Positions 48,868 to 59,751 of a DNA stretch of 64,000 nt are shown in pieces (the first letter of the stretch is position 1; each line of letters begins with the position of its first letter). Both the position numbers and the translations under genes were made by a program. Origin of the DNA: Trichoplax sp. H2 (lineage: Eukaryota > Placozoa > Uniplacotomia > Trichoplacea); contig NOWV01000047.1 of NCBI GenBank assembly GCA_003344405.1, forward strand, positions 248,001 through 312,000. The letters are read 5' to 3'. The notes beneath the pieces are model-generated. The model saw nothing but the letters and a program-made list of their open reading frames with translations, made no database searches and was not told the DNA's origin.

Positions 48868-50294
48868 TAGCAACCAATGTCCTTGGTGCTACGTATGGTT
48901 TTGAACACATGACGACTCCTATTATGTAAATTCCCGCGGGTTGTATATTACTTTCTGCAATGCTTAAGATGCGTTATCCACAATCTTCATCAAATTGGTG
49001 TGATATAATATTGTAGATTGATTTGAATGTACAGGCTCTCAAATCAGCTGTTTGTGTTTAAATTCGTCTAGATTTAACATCTGGATTACGTTCTATAATT
49101 ATCGTTTGAAAAAATTGTCAACAAATAATACAAGTGTGACTTAATGCTTCGACTGGCATATAGATTCTGGTAGCTAATTTAGCGGTTTAATTGATATCAA
49201 CTTTATGATGACGCAGTCTGCTGGAAGAAATTGTAAAATTGGTTATGAATGAAGGTGCTCTGTATATGAAGCGGCACAATATTGTTACGATTGACGCATT
49301 TTTATTATAATCATGTAAAATGTTATTAAGAATGTAGTTGCATAAACTGGTATAAAAGCGAGATCATTATCAGTGCCATAGCTAATAAAACTGTTAAAAA
49401 AAAGTTATTTTGGAAACCTTGTCGATGTCCATGAGTTCAAGTATACTTTTGGAAGCTGTCGTATAAGCTCTGCAACGTTTCTCAATACAGCATTTATACG
49501 TTGACATGCTGCAACTGATGACAAAAGAACGATTTACCCTAGGGCCTAGGTTACTCTTGTGAAATTTTTGGCAGAAATTGTGTCTAAATTCATTGCATCG
49601 CTCTGTTCACTAAGCTTTGCCTGTTCATTAAAATTAGTGCTATACCGTATCGACTTACATTGGCATATTGTTTTTTTATTTGAATCATTGCTATATGTAC
49701 ATTTAAAAAAATTTCTTCACACAAATTGGATTTCCAAAGTCTCAAATCGACTTATATCTTCACATATTGTTGACGCTATTGCATCATGATTCAATAGGAT
49801 TGTATGGAGCACTGATCATGATGCAAGTGTTATAAAATGTATATGACTCACATATTAGGGTATCTAATCTATTTCACAAAAACATTTACGAGAAAAATAT
49901 ATACTCCATTTTTACATAAAATCTCATAATTCTGATATCGTACGTGCGACTAGTAACCTTTACATCAAAAAATGCATATAATACATGGACAGAAACTATA
50001 CTTATGTTCGACCAGGGTCGAAAGGGGTTGAGCATTTAAAACAATTTATACATTATGAGGTTACATTTCCAATATTAATCATTATAGTAATCTACATGGT
50101 AGTATACTGGCTTGAAGATAGAGGTATATGTGACACGCATCATTTTTATAGTTATCAATCCATACAATAAAAACTAATATAAAACAGATTACTATAACAT
50201 GAAGTAAAATGAACAGCTATTCGTCGATGTTGTTTACAACATTACACTTCCAATGTTTCGTTAATTCATAAAATAATAGATCTATGTATTGTTT
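48868..50294. other. Intergenic region between RANBP1 and TBCCD1 3' ends
   Basis: The two flanking genes are convergent. The sequence is AT-rich with no repeat cluster. Frames at 49559-49789 and 49985-50170 (plus) are short and hydrophobic without a family match, so no gene is called. Confidence 0.5.
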
Positions 50295-53200
50295 CTACGT
50301 ACTACTTGAGTTAGAATTGAGTATTAAGCCTTCTAAATGTCTGACGTGGCCAGTATCTATAAGCCATTCCTAATAAAGTTATATTTTTTAGCAGAGTGAA
50401 AAGAGACAACAAGTTTTCTTGTACAATACTGTACCTCAAATTTTTCTTGAACTAATTTCTTAAATTTTGATTTGTCAGCATCACTCAAGCCTTGTGCGTC
50501 TAAGTACTGGTGCCACTTTTTAATATCGCTATAAATAAGATAAAAGAAGTATAAGAGCAGTTCTATACACGTACTCAAAACTAGAATAAAAATTGAGCAA
50601 TATCAAGAGTTTTTCATTCTTTCACAAAAATACTACTAACGCTTCCTTTTCCAAGAGAGCTTTCCTATAATCCATAGGCATGGCACAAGGATTAGCCTAC
50701 AAAAGAAATATTTTGGATTAATCAAAATGGACTAGTTTTAAGGTTATGTAGCGATCCACCTAACCAGATTGTCTTATAGTAGTTATATCACACCACGTTA
50801 TACTAACTGTAGTATCTCCTTCCATTGTAAGAGGTATTATGAACTGTCTAAATTGGCTTAATTTCATAAATTTATAATCAGACGTAGGCTCGGTGCTATC
50901 GCTCCGTGGACCTTCAATTAAAAAGGATAAGATGAGGAGCGCTGTTGGAGAAAGTTACTTATATTTTATTTGATATATCCAGATATGTTTTCAGAAATAG
51001 TATTTTAGCCAAATCAAGGTGTACAAATATCTACATTTAAGCTGACTAGCTAGTTTACCTATGCTAATGACTTGGTCCCATAGATTAACTGTGGGTAGTA
51101 AACCGACTTCTTGCATATGTTTTGACAAGAGAGGATAGAACGTATGATAAGGGGCTATAGTAATATTATTATTACCGATAAACATAACCGGCTTGGAAGG
51201 AGTGCACAAGTGATATGTGCAGTTGTTACTAGACCTAAAATGGAATAATAAATCTATATAGCGTAAGTCATTATATCATTAAATTGAGTATGGACGAATA
51301 ATGTTTACTAACGTCGAAAAAAATTGATGACAAGTTGCTATCACAGTGATGTCATCGCCTGATATGCAATGGACGGTAGTTTCAACAGCTCCTAATACTA
51401 CAGTTGTATGTCGGCATTTTTCGATGATAACATATCTATCGATGGGTATATATATATATACGATGCATATTTAAGATGATACGAATATTAAGAAAACTAT
51501 TATCAAAGTTTGATTTCGATAGCACGTGCGTATTTTACATAGAAACTAACTTTAAAGGAGCCAGAAGATATATATATGAAAAATGGCATCGATAAATCTT
51601 GACACCACTGTGTTCCATTTCAGAAGTCTAAAGCATATTTCATTTAATTGTTAAGCGATCGATATAAGCAATAGAATTACACCAAATACCGCTATAGCGA
51701 GCTGATTAGAGGAATTTATTTACCTTGATGATGGTTTGTTTGCATACTTGTGCTAGTATAGTTAGACGGTCACTATTTTGCAAGATAATTCGTTAATCCG
51801 TTATTTATTTAGAAATAACATATCAATAGAGTATAAAAAAATGAATAAATCGATATCTGATACTTAAAGAGCACTGACAATAGATACCTTGCAGGTGCAA
51901 TAGAACGATTCGATATAATTTTACCGCTTCGATTACTGGCAGAATCGTCAGGCGTTCGTGGCGATGCGCTACTTTGCCGTTCGTCTCTTGTTTTAAAATC
52001 TGCACCTGATGCTAAAACATCATTGTTACCAGATACGGTACGACCTAATAACCTAGGCAGTCGTTCTCCGTTTATAAGACATGCCATCGTTCCAAAGCAG
52101 TTGTCTGATAGATTACTCCGCAGCCAAGACTGGAATCTTTTCAAGGAATATGTACTGGAAATCTTAAATTATTTTTATAAATTGATTAATATGCATCACA
52201 TTTATCAACTGATCACTGATCACTGATCAAGGTATTGAGTATCAAAAGAAGCCCTCATTGGTTAATTATTGCTAGTCTTATTATAAATATAGACGTATCT
52301 ACATTCTATATACAGTATATAGTGCGTACTCGAGTTTTCATTAGTTAAATACCTTAGAAAATCCACTTTTACCGGCTTGGCTAGACATACTAGCAATTTG
52401 CCGTACTTTCATGACGTTTCTATTTCAAGGAAGGGTTTAAAACTTAATTATTGTTATAGTTAGCAATAAAGCTTATCATTGCGAGTAACCTACCCATCGA
52501 CTTGACCTCCAATTAAGAACCCTAATGCATCAACAGCATCAGCAGTTAGCAGGTGTTCATTCTCAGAAAACGCTTCTAAAATGCGAGAGGAGATGAATCA
52601 ATTTCGCTATGTATTGTAATGAGAGGATTTAGAAGCCCTGAAGATGGTATCTAGTACTTTACTAACCTGGTTCTACAAGTAATTGTAAAAGTTCGGTAAG
52701 ATTGTTGGACACGTAACTTAAATATTTTTGTTCGTCAAATTGCTAAAGGTTTTGATTTGGAATATTAATACAAATATTGTATCAGATGTCAATTGAAAAT
52801 TAATATTTTTATGCAATCGTAGCTTAAAAACCTTTGAACCAGCGTAGTTTCTGTTATCTAGATCTGGTGATTTTGATCGATTAGGCCATCTTAATTATGT
52901 GTTAAGAAATACAGCAGTAAAAATTGGCTTTGAATAGCTGAATTTTTCGGTAGATATTATCTAATAATTTTAGCGCTCGGTAATCTGCAATGGAATTTAT
53001 TAGTATTATACTTAAAACCATTAGCTAAAAAATGCAATTATATTATTTTAGCTTTAAATTATCAATATCTACTCAATTGGTTGCAAGGATACTCATCGCC
53101 AGATGCAAGGGATGACTTAAGTGACAGCTTTGTGAATTGTTGAATACGTAGATAAAGTAAAAAGTCTAAGGTTTTGACGGATAAGGTAGTTTTCGCTTGT

Positions 53201-55199
53201 TCTATTATTGGATAATATGACAAGAGTACAGGTATGTTATTCTATACTACTGGGTGAAAAGTTTAATTTGTGTACAGTTTATCTATAGATAGATTTATCA
53301 GGGATACTATTTATCGCATAAAAAAATGAATTTTAGATAGTAAGATAAAGAAACCAACCAGTAACAGTGGCATCTTCGTTTGTTAATGATTGAATCCAAT
53401 TTATTCGATCACGTTGAGACCAATCACTAAGGAGGTAAAATGTTTTGAATAGCCTAAACAACATAAGACATTTCTGTTGTTACGTTTTCTGTCTAATTGC
53501 AATATCTATAGCGAAGCTGGTTTAAGCTATTCCAGATGAATACGAAAGAACAACGTATCTCGACTGAGTAGGTAGTTGTGTGGTACTAGGTACAAGCAGT
53601 TCAATTTAAGATACTCGTAATATGAAGAGTATCATAATTATGTCCGACTTTCTCGACATTTCTGTTGTTATGTTTTCTGTCTAATTGTAATATCTATAGC
53701 GAAGTTGGTTTAAGCTATTCCAGACGAATACGAAAGAACAACGTATCTCGACTGAGTAGGTAGTTGTGTGGTACTAGGTACAAGCAGTTCAATTTAAGAT
53801 ACTCGTAATATGAAGAGTATCATAATTATGTCCGACTTTCTCGACATTTCCGTTGTTATGTTTTCTGTCTAATTGCAATATCTATAGCGAAGTTGGTTTA
53901 AGCTATTCCAGACGAATACGAAAGAACAACGTATCTAGACTGAGTAGGTAGTTGTGTGGTACTAGGTACAAGCAGTTCAATTTATGACACTCGTAATAAG
54001 AAGAGTATGTCCAACTTTCTAACTATTTGCACCGTTGGTAATTTGTATGGGTGCCTGTTGAAACTGATCACTACACTAAAGTGCATAAAAGGTATCTTGC
54101 TCGATATTGTGTTATGAAGAAGCACCGTTGATGACAATGAATCGCACATTGTACGTAGAAGATCTACAATCGCTAGCATAACATTATTAAATTCTCATTA
54201 CTATTATTTCGCAACTGAAAGGGCGACAAGAGCTACAATAGATCATCCATTGCATATTAGCTGTACATCAGAGACAAATCAACAAGATCATGTGTATTGG
54301 TATGGCTATAACAATTGACATTGTCAACTTACAGCCAGGCATGTTCTTCCGACATTTGTAATTTATTGCAGGCAACATGGCGCCAAACTGTATAACTAGA
54401 AAAAGGGATAGATAACGTTCCATCAATAACTTGTTTACTTGTGAGATAGTTAGTATGATTGAATTAGGCATTTAAAAGTATTCTCTTCATTGATTCTTCA
54501 ATTCGACTGACCTTAGACGAGGATATCCAGCCTTTTCTTTGGCTTTGGCGTAGACTGCCAATTTTAATAGATTCTACAAGTCAGAATAAAGATCGATGCA
54601 GTTTTTAGGAGTTGAAGTTCAAGGCAACATGTTATCACTGTTATCGTTGGTAGATATCGATTATCCACCAACTATACTTGTCAATGATGTAGGCTAGGAG
54701 GATTACTGTACAATAAATTGATTACTTCATTTTATGAATCATTGCTCAACCAAGTTGATAAGTTTGTTGTTAATCAATAATAAATCATCACATCTGTAGC
54801 ATAATGATACGTAGTTAGATAGGCGGTTCTAAATTACTCTCTTGACTGTCGGAATAATGTTACGAGATCAATACAGTTGTAAGAAATAGTTGAAGCAAAA
54901 TAAAGTCAGGAGATGATTTTAAAGGCACACAGTTGACATAGCCATTTGCTAACGTTGAAAGGCTAATTTGGATATCATCTACTCTACCGTAACGGCGTCA
55001 TTGTCCATTCAGGAATGGATTGCCTCCAGAGTAGCTTACTACAACAGGATGGACTTTGTACATTAGGCTGATTAACTAGAGATTGTACTGGATAGCGGTA
55101 ATCATTATTGCTTACATTGTAGGTAAATCGGGGATAAAATGATAAATGCAATAAGCCACAATCCAATGGTTGTGGATGCACCCACAATATGACCGACAT
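50295..55199 (-). CDS. TBCCD1: TBCC domain-containing protein 1, many exons
   Basis: TBCCD1 is a centrosome/basal-body protein related to tubulin cofactor C that positions the centrosome and Golgi. The first exon (55116-55199) encodes MSVILWVHPQPLDCGLLHLS ending RFTYN. It is joined in phase to NLLKLAVYAKAKEKAGYPRL (54512-54573) and then YTVWRHVACNKLQMSEEHAW. Further exons carry DWSQRDRINWIQSLTNED (about 53360-53430), WPNRSKSPDLDN (about 52870), QFDEQKYLSYVSNNLTELLQ (52740), FSENEHLLTADAVDALGFLI (52560), FQSWLRSNLSDNCFGTMACL (52120), the TBCC beta-helix strands YVIIEKCRHTTVVLGAVETT and DITVIATCHQ (51340-51450), ITIAPYHTFYPLLSKHMQEV (51150), KKWHQYLDAQGLSDADKSKF (50500), and the last exon EWLIDTGHVRHLEG to TAG at 50295. 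All these match the order in human TBCCD1. One exon between 52900 and 53350 was not located. Confidence 0.95.
53468..54010. repeat. 188-bp tandem repeat, almost three copies, in a TBCCD1 intron
   Basis: Units starting at ACATTTCTGTTGTTA/ACATTTCCGTTGTTA begin at 53468, 53656 and 53844. Copies are nearly identical, with single-base differences such as ACGTTTTC/ATGTTTTC and TATCTCGAC/TATCTAGAC, and the third is cut short near 54010. The high identity implies a recent expansion. The repeat lies wholly within an intron and contains no exon of the gene. Confidence 0.9.
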
Positions 55200-55574
55200 T
55201 ACTTCAGTTGATCAAAGTCTGCGAGCTCGTAAGTCCAATCAACAAGCTATCGTAAACGAGAGGTAGACTTGAATCGGTCATTCCATGATTATCATGGCAG
55301 TAGACCGTCTCCAATTGGAGTAGCTGACCATCAGCTCGTGCTATTTGCCTTCTCACCGTGATTTCCACGAAGGAAATGCAAGTAAAAGTTGTTGGCAACG
55401 ACGAAGACAACAAGAGTAGCTGGAATGGATGTCGAATGCCACCTTAGCCCCGCTGAGTACACCAATTACTATTGCATTAGGCTACTGTACTATACAGTAT
55501 ACTCCAGTCCAGTATGGCGCGCTACAGATCCAGCAATCCATAGGGAAAATCCCAGCCAGTCCAACAGGACAGTC
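55200..55574. other. TBCCD1 5' flank
   Basis: No gene is seen. A small GTAC-type patch (CTACTGTACTATACAGTATACTCCAGTCCAG) lies at 55483-55514. Frames on either strand show no family similarity and run into the adjacent tandem repeat. Confidence 0.5.
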
Positions 55575-56130
55575 ACTCCCTCTATTGCCAATGTCTGTCT
55601 TGGTAGTCTATAACTCGGTAAAAGTGTGCAATTCATGGCGATATGATGTAGACTGCAGCCAGGCACTTGGACGATTTCCTTGCGATCAATCAAGCCAGCA
55701 AAAGGAATAGTTCAAGAGAGACTTTTGGATTTTGGCCAAAAGTTCCTGCTACAACTGTCATTCCCTCTACTGCCAATGTCTGTCTTGGTAGTCTATAACT
55801 CGGTAAAAGTGTGCAATTCATGGCGATGTGATGTAGACTGCAGCCAGGCACTTGGACGATTTCCTTGCGATCAATCAAGCCAGCAAAGGAATAGTTCAAG
55901 AGAGACTTTTGGATTTTGGCCAAAAGTTCCTGCTACAACTGTCATTCCCTCTACTGCCAATGTCTGTCTTGGTAGTCTATAGCTCGGTAAAAGTGTGCAA
56001 TTCATGGCGATGTGATGTAGACTGCAGCCAGGCACTTGGACGATTTCCTTGCGATCAATCGAGCCAGCAAAAGGAATAGTTCAAGAGAGACTTTTGGATT
56101 TTGGCCAAAAGTTCCTGCTACAACTGCCAT
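55575..56130. repeat. 184-185-bp tandem repeat, three copies
   Basis: The word TTGGTAGTCTATAACTCGG (one base changed in the third copy) starts near 55600, 55785 and 55969. The unit includes GCAATTCATGGCGATGTGAT, GACTGCAGCCAGGCACTTGG and GAGACTTTTGGATTTTGGCC. Because the period is not a multiple of three in every copy, the overlapping open frames here change frame between units and are not a protein repeat. Confidence 0.85.
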
Positions 56131-56537
56131 CCATTCTCATCGCTGAGCATCTAGTTTATGCCAGTAGATATTATCAAGAGGGATGGACTGCAGCCAGCAA
56201 ATTGTACACTCAATGTGCATTCTACATTGCCTCTAAATCAAAACACCAAATGCTTTAGTGAGCATTGCAAGAGAAAGAGACTGGCTGATTGGAGGAAAAG
56301 TCTCTGCTAGAACTACGATCAATTCTCATCGCTGAGCTTCTACTTCATGCCAGCGAATATTCTATTGCGGGATGGACTGCAGCCAGCAAGTTGTACACTC
56401 AATGTCCATTCTACAGTGCCTCTAAATCAAAACACCAATGCTTTAGCGAATGCGTTAGTGAGTATTGCAAGAGAAAGAGGCTGGCTGATTGGAGGGAAAG
56501 TCAGCTAGAACTACGATCAATTCTCATCGCTGAGCTT
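56131..56537. repeat. Second tandem repeat (about 180 bp), left arm of an inverted repeat
   Basis: Units with ATTCTCATCGCTGAGC, GGATGGACTGCAGCCAGCAA, TTGTACACTCAATGTGCATT and AAATCAAAACACCAA occur about twice and begin again just before the N gap. GGATGGACTGCAGCCAG shares words with the preceding repeat (GACTGCAGCCAGG), so the two families may be related. Confidence 0.8.
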
Positions 56538-56557
56538 NNNNNNNNNNNNNNNNNNNN
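56538..56557. other. Assembly gap (20 N)
   Basis: Twenty N bases, probably a placeholder length. They separate the left and right arms of an inverted repeat, so the orientation of the contigs here may be uncertain. Confidence 0.99.
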
Positions 56558-56814
56558 AATATTTGCTGGCATGAACTAGACGCTCAGCGATGAGAATTGA
56601 TCGCAGTTCTAGCAGCAACTTTTCCCCAAATCAATACGTCTCTTTCTCTTGAAATACTCACTAAGGCATTGGTGTTTTGATTTAGAGGTACTGTACATTG
56701 AGTGTACAATTTGCTGGTTGCAGTCCATCCCTCGATAGAATATTTGCTGGCATGAACTAGACGCTCAGCGATCCGAATTGATCGCAGTTCTAGCAGGAGG
56801 TTTTCCCTTAATCA
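56558..56814. repeat. Right arm of the inverted repeat
   Basis: AATATTTGCTGGCATGAACT, GCTCAGCGATGAGAATTGAT and TTGGTGTTTTGATTTAGAGG are reverse complements of words in 56131-56537. There are about one and a half units, with a GTACTGTACA patch at 56690. Confidence 0.8.
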
Positions 56815-57640
56815 AGGCTAGAACTATGATCAATTGATTCTATTAGTGTCTAGTTCGTGGCAGGGTGATACCGATATATTGTAGTAAAAGGCGGACTACA
56901 GTAAGGAACTTGAACGCTAGTGAATATTTAAAGAGAGAGAGAGAAGTTGATTTTGCAAAAATGAAGGCTAGAACTACCACCGCTTCTATTAGTATCTAGT
57001 TTATGGCAGCGTGATACTGATATATTGTACTAAAAAGACGGACTACAGTAAGGAACTTGAAGGGTAGTGAAGGGTATCTAGTTTCTAGCAATGGATATAT
57101 AAATCCAGAATACCAATGCTGTAGCGAGTATTGAAAGAGAGAGACTGCTTGATTTTTGCAATAATCAAGGCTACAACTACGATCAATTGATTCTATTAGT
57201 GTCTAGTTAATGGCAGGGTGATACCGATATATTGTAGTAAAAGACAGACTATAGTAAGGAACTTGAACGCTAGTGAATATTTAAAGAGGGAGAGAAGTTG
57301 ATTTTGCAAAAATGAAGGCTAGAACTACCATCGCTTCTATTAGTATCTAGTTTATGGCAGTGTGATACTGATATATTATACTAAAAAGACGGACTACAGT
57401 AAGGAACTTGAGCGGTAGCGAATCTTAAGGATAAAATCATTCTTAGGAATGGCCGTAACAGATATATATCAATCCAAAATACCAATGCTGTAGCGAGTAA
57501 TTAAAGAGAGAGAGAGACTCCTTCAACGACGACCAATTCTATTAATATCTAGTTCATGGCAGTGTGATATTGATATATTGTACTAAAAGACGGGGAACTA
57601 CGTTAACGAACTTGAACGGTACCCATCAATCAAAAACGCC
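56815..57640. repeat. Interleaved tandem repeat, five units of about 150 and 200 bp
   Basis: Units begin AAGGCTAGAACTA (or AAGGCTACAACTA) near 56815, 56963, 57167 and 57317, with a diverged fifth near 57515. Each contains TCTATTAGTATCTAGTTTATGGCAG, TGATACTGATATATTGTA and GGACTACAGTAAGGAACTTG. Alternating spacings suggest a two-part higher-order unit. There is a short GA-rich tract (GAGAGAGAGA) between units. No coding potential. Confidence 0.8.
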
Positions 57641-59751
57641 AAGGAAAAAACAGTCAATGATTAATCCTGTAATTAGTTACTGGCAAGGGGATAGTTGATC
57701 ATGGAACTTTCGCCATCCTAAGTTATAATGATGATAAAACTCAGCTATCATGAAATAGAACTCATCATCTGCTCCGTATACAGTCGCTAGAAAGAAGATT
57801 AATCCTTCAGTAGATTCTTAACTGGTAGACGGTAGGATAATTGATCTTACCCCTGTCAGACATTACAAATAGGGCTCTACGATTAATCTTCAGTAGCTAT
57901 CATTACTCATTCCATGTGTTGTACAAGCAGTAGGAATAATGCATGAAATAATCCAATGTCAACTGTTGTAGAAACGGGAATTATCTTACTGCCTATCAGA
58001 TATTACAAATACAGTATATACTCTACCATTAATCTTGAATCGTTATTACTCTTTCCAAGTACATACAGTCGAGATGACAAACGAAAAATTCACTGAAAAT
58101 CTTCCAGAAGTATAAGTAATCTCACTATACAGCACAGTACGAGTATGCAAATAAATGCCATTAAACGAGATTATCTGGAGTAAATAGAAACTTTTCAGTA
58201 GCCATTGCTCTTTTCATGTACGCGTACTGTGACAATATATATATACAGCTACAGTAGAGATAATTGATGTACTTTCAGAAACAACCTAATGGAAACTGTT
58301 CCAAGAACGAGCGTTATAGAATTCTTGTTTCTGCGACCGTTTACATTAAGTTATAAATCATTAACAAACAGTAGGATACAGTGTTAACCCTCCTTTCTGA
58401 AATAGTCTGCATTATATATTATAGCGTGTCTAATCGCTTTATATATACATAAGAAGAGCAATGACTACTGAAAGTTAATCGTTCTACATTACAGATAGTG
58501 CGGCAGTCCCCTGAAACAGGATGTTGTCATATTATATCGCTCGTAATAATCTTAACGCTTCCAATTAGTTTAACAGCAATGAATAGTAAACAGATTATGC
58601 GATAAACTTTCTGAGGCCATGGCTCTTCCCATGATCTACTAAAATTTTCATATTTAAATATGGACTCAAAAATTAGCAGTAGAAAGGCGTTCAATTTCGT
58701 CATGATATTTGTATTTAGGATGTAATAATGTGTCCAATTTGGAAGCGAAAGATGGCAAGTTACAATATACGACTAGAACCTAGAATCGAGATACATGTCT
58801 AGTAGATTCAATTTAGGAAAAAGGCATTTTTTATTATGGTCAATAGAACATTTACGTGACTAATCATCAGGAATTCACCGACTAAACTTGACAGTCAACA
58901 TAACAAAAATGCCATAGTTCAATAGTAATATGGGCATCGATTGCACAAAATGGAACCTGTTTTAAACGGTATATCGTATCTCACTCACACAGTTTGCCTA
59001 AAATCTGCTTATTGTAATCTACAGTTTCCTAAGATAATCCCAGACTATTTTACTACCTACAGTGGTAAATTAGTCATTTTTCGTTTATTTGGATAGGCAA
59101 TGCATATCAGGAGAATAGGAGAATAGGAGAATATTCTACATCAGACTATTCTAAAAATTGCCGTTACTGGAAATGAATACTCGACAGATCGCTGAACTTT
59201 ATTTAGATATTGCGTACGGTAGATTATTACTCTACATGAATGGGCCTAACGTAATGAAAAAGGAGAGATCATCAAGTAGAACTTGTTATACTAATTTAGA
59301 AGATACAGCAGAGGATGATGGCATCATTAGTTACTCAACTTAGACTTAATTGAATGGCTTATTGATGGTAATATCTATGTATAGATTGCATTAAGAGTAT
59401 CTTGCATTGAATTGAAATTGTAATATTAACCATTTTTACTCTATTCATCAGCTTGGTAATGCCTAATATAAGCATTCAAAAAGCCAATAGTTTATTAATT
59501 ACAGCTACATTCTGTCTAATATAAAGCGTATGACAAATATTTTCAAGACATAATTTCTCTCACCTGTTCCGCAAAGACATTGGATCGAGCGACAATATCT
59601 TGGACCACTTTAGCTGTCGATTGGGCGTAAAAAAAGACTTTTATCTGACTTTGATCTATCTTCAGGTATTGATTCTACAATTGCTTTGGGATTTTTTCCA
59701 AGTATTCAAAATCTCTCAAGGTAGAAAACTTTTCGAAAACGAATACTCAAA
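57641..59751. other. Intergenic region upstream of the LRR receptor
   Basis: No gene is clearly supported. A 57-codon frame at 59171-59343 (plus, ATG to TAG) reads MNTRQIAELYLDIAYGRLLL, with a Ser- and acid-rich end (SSSRTCYTNLEDTAEDDG), and resembles a cytoplasmic tail. It could be a last exon of an unseen gene, but no upstream exon was found. Short degenerate repeats of AATCTTTAGTAG type occur at 57790-58120. Confidence 0.35.

Noticed and set aside
55429-56258. A repeat protein from overlapping frames with SVLVVYNSVKVCNSW-like units
   Set aside because: The frame shifts between units because the period (184/185) is not a multiple of three, and the nucleotide repeat alone explains the similarity.
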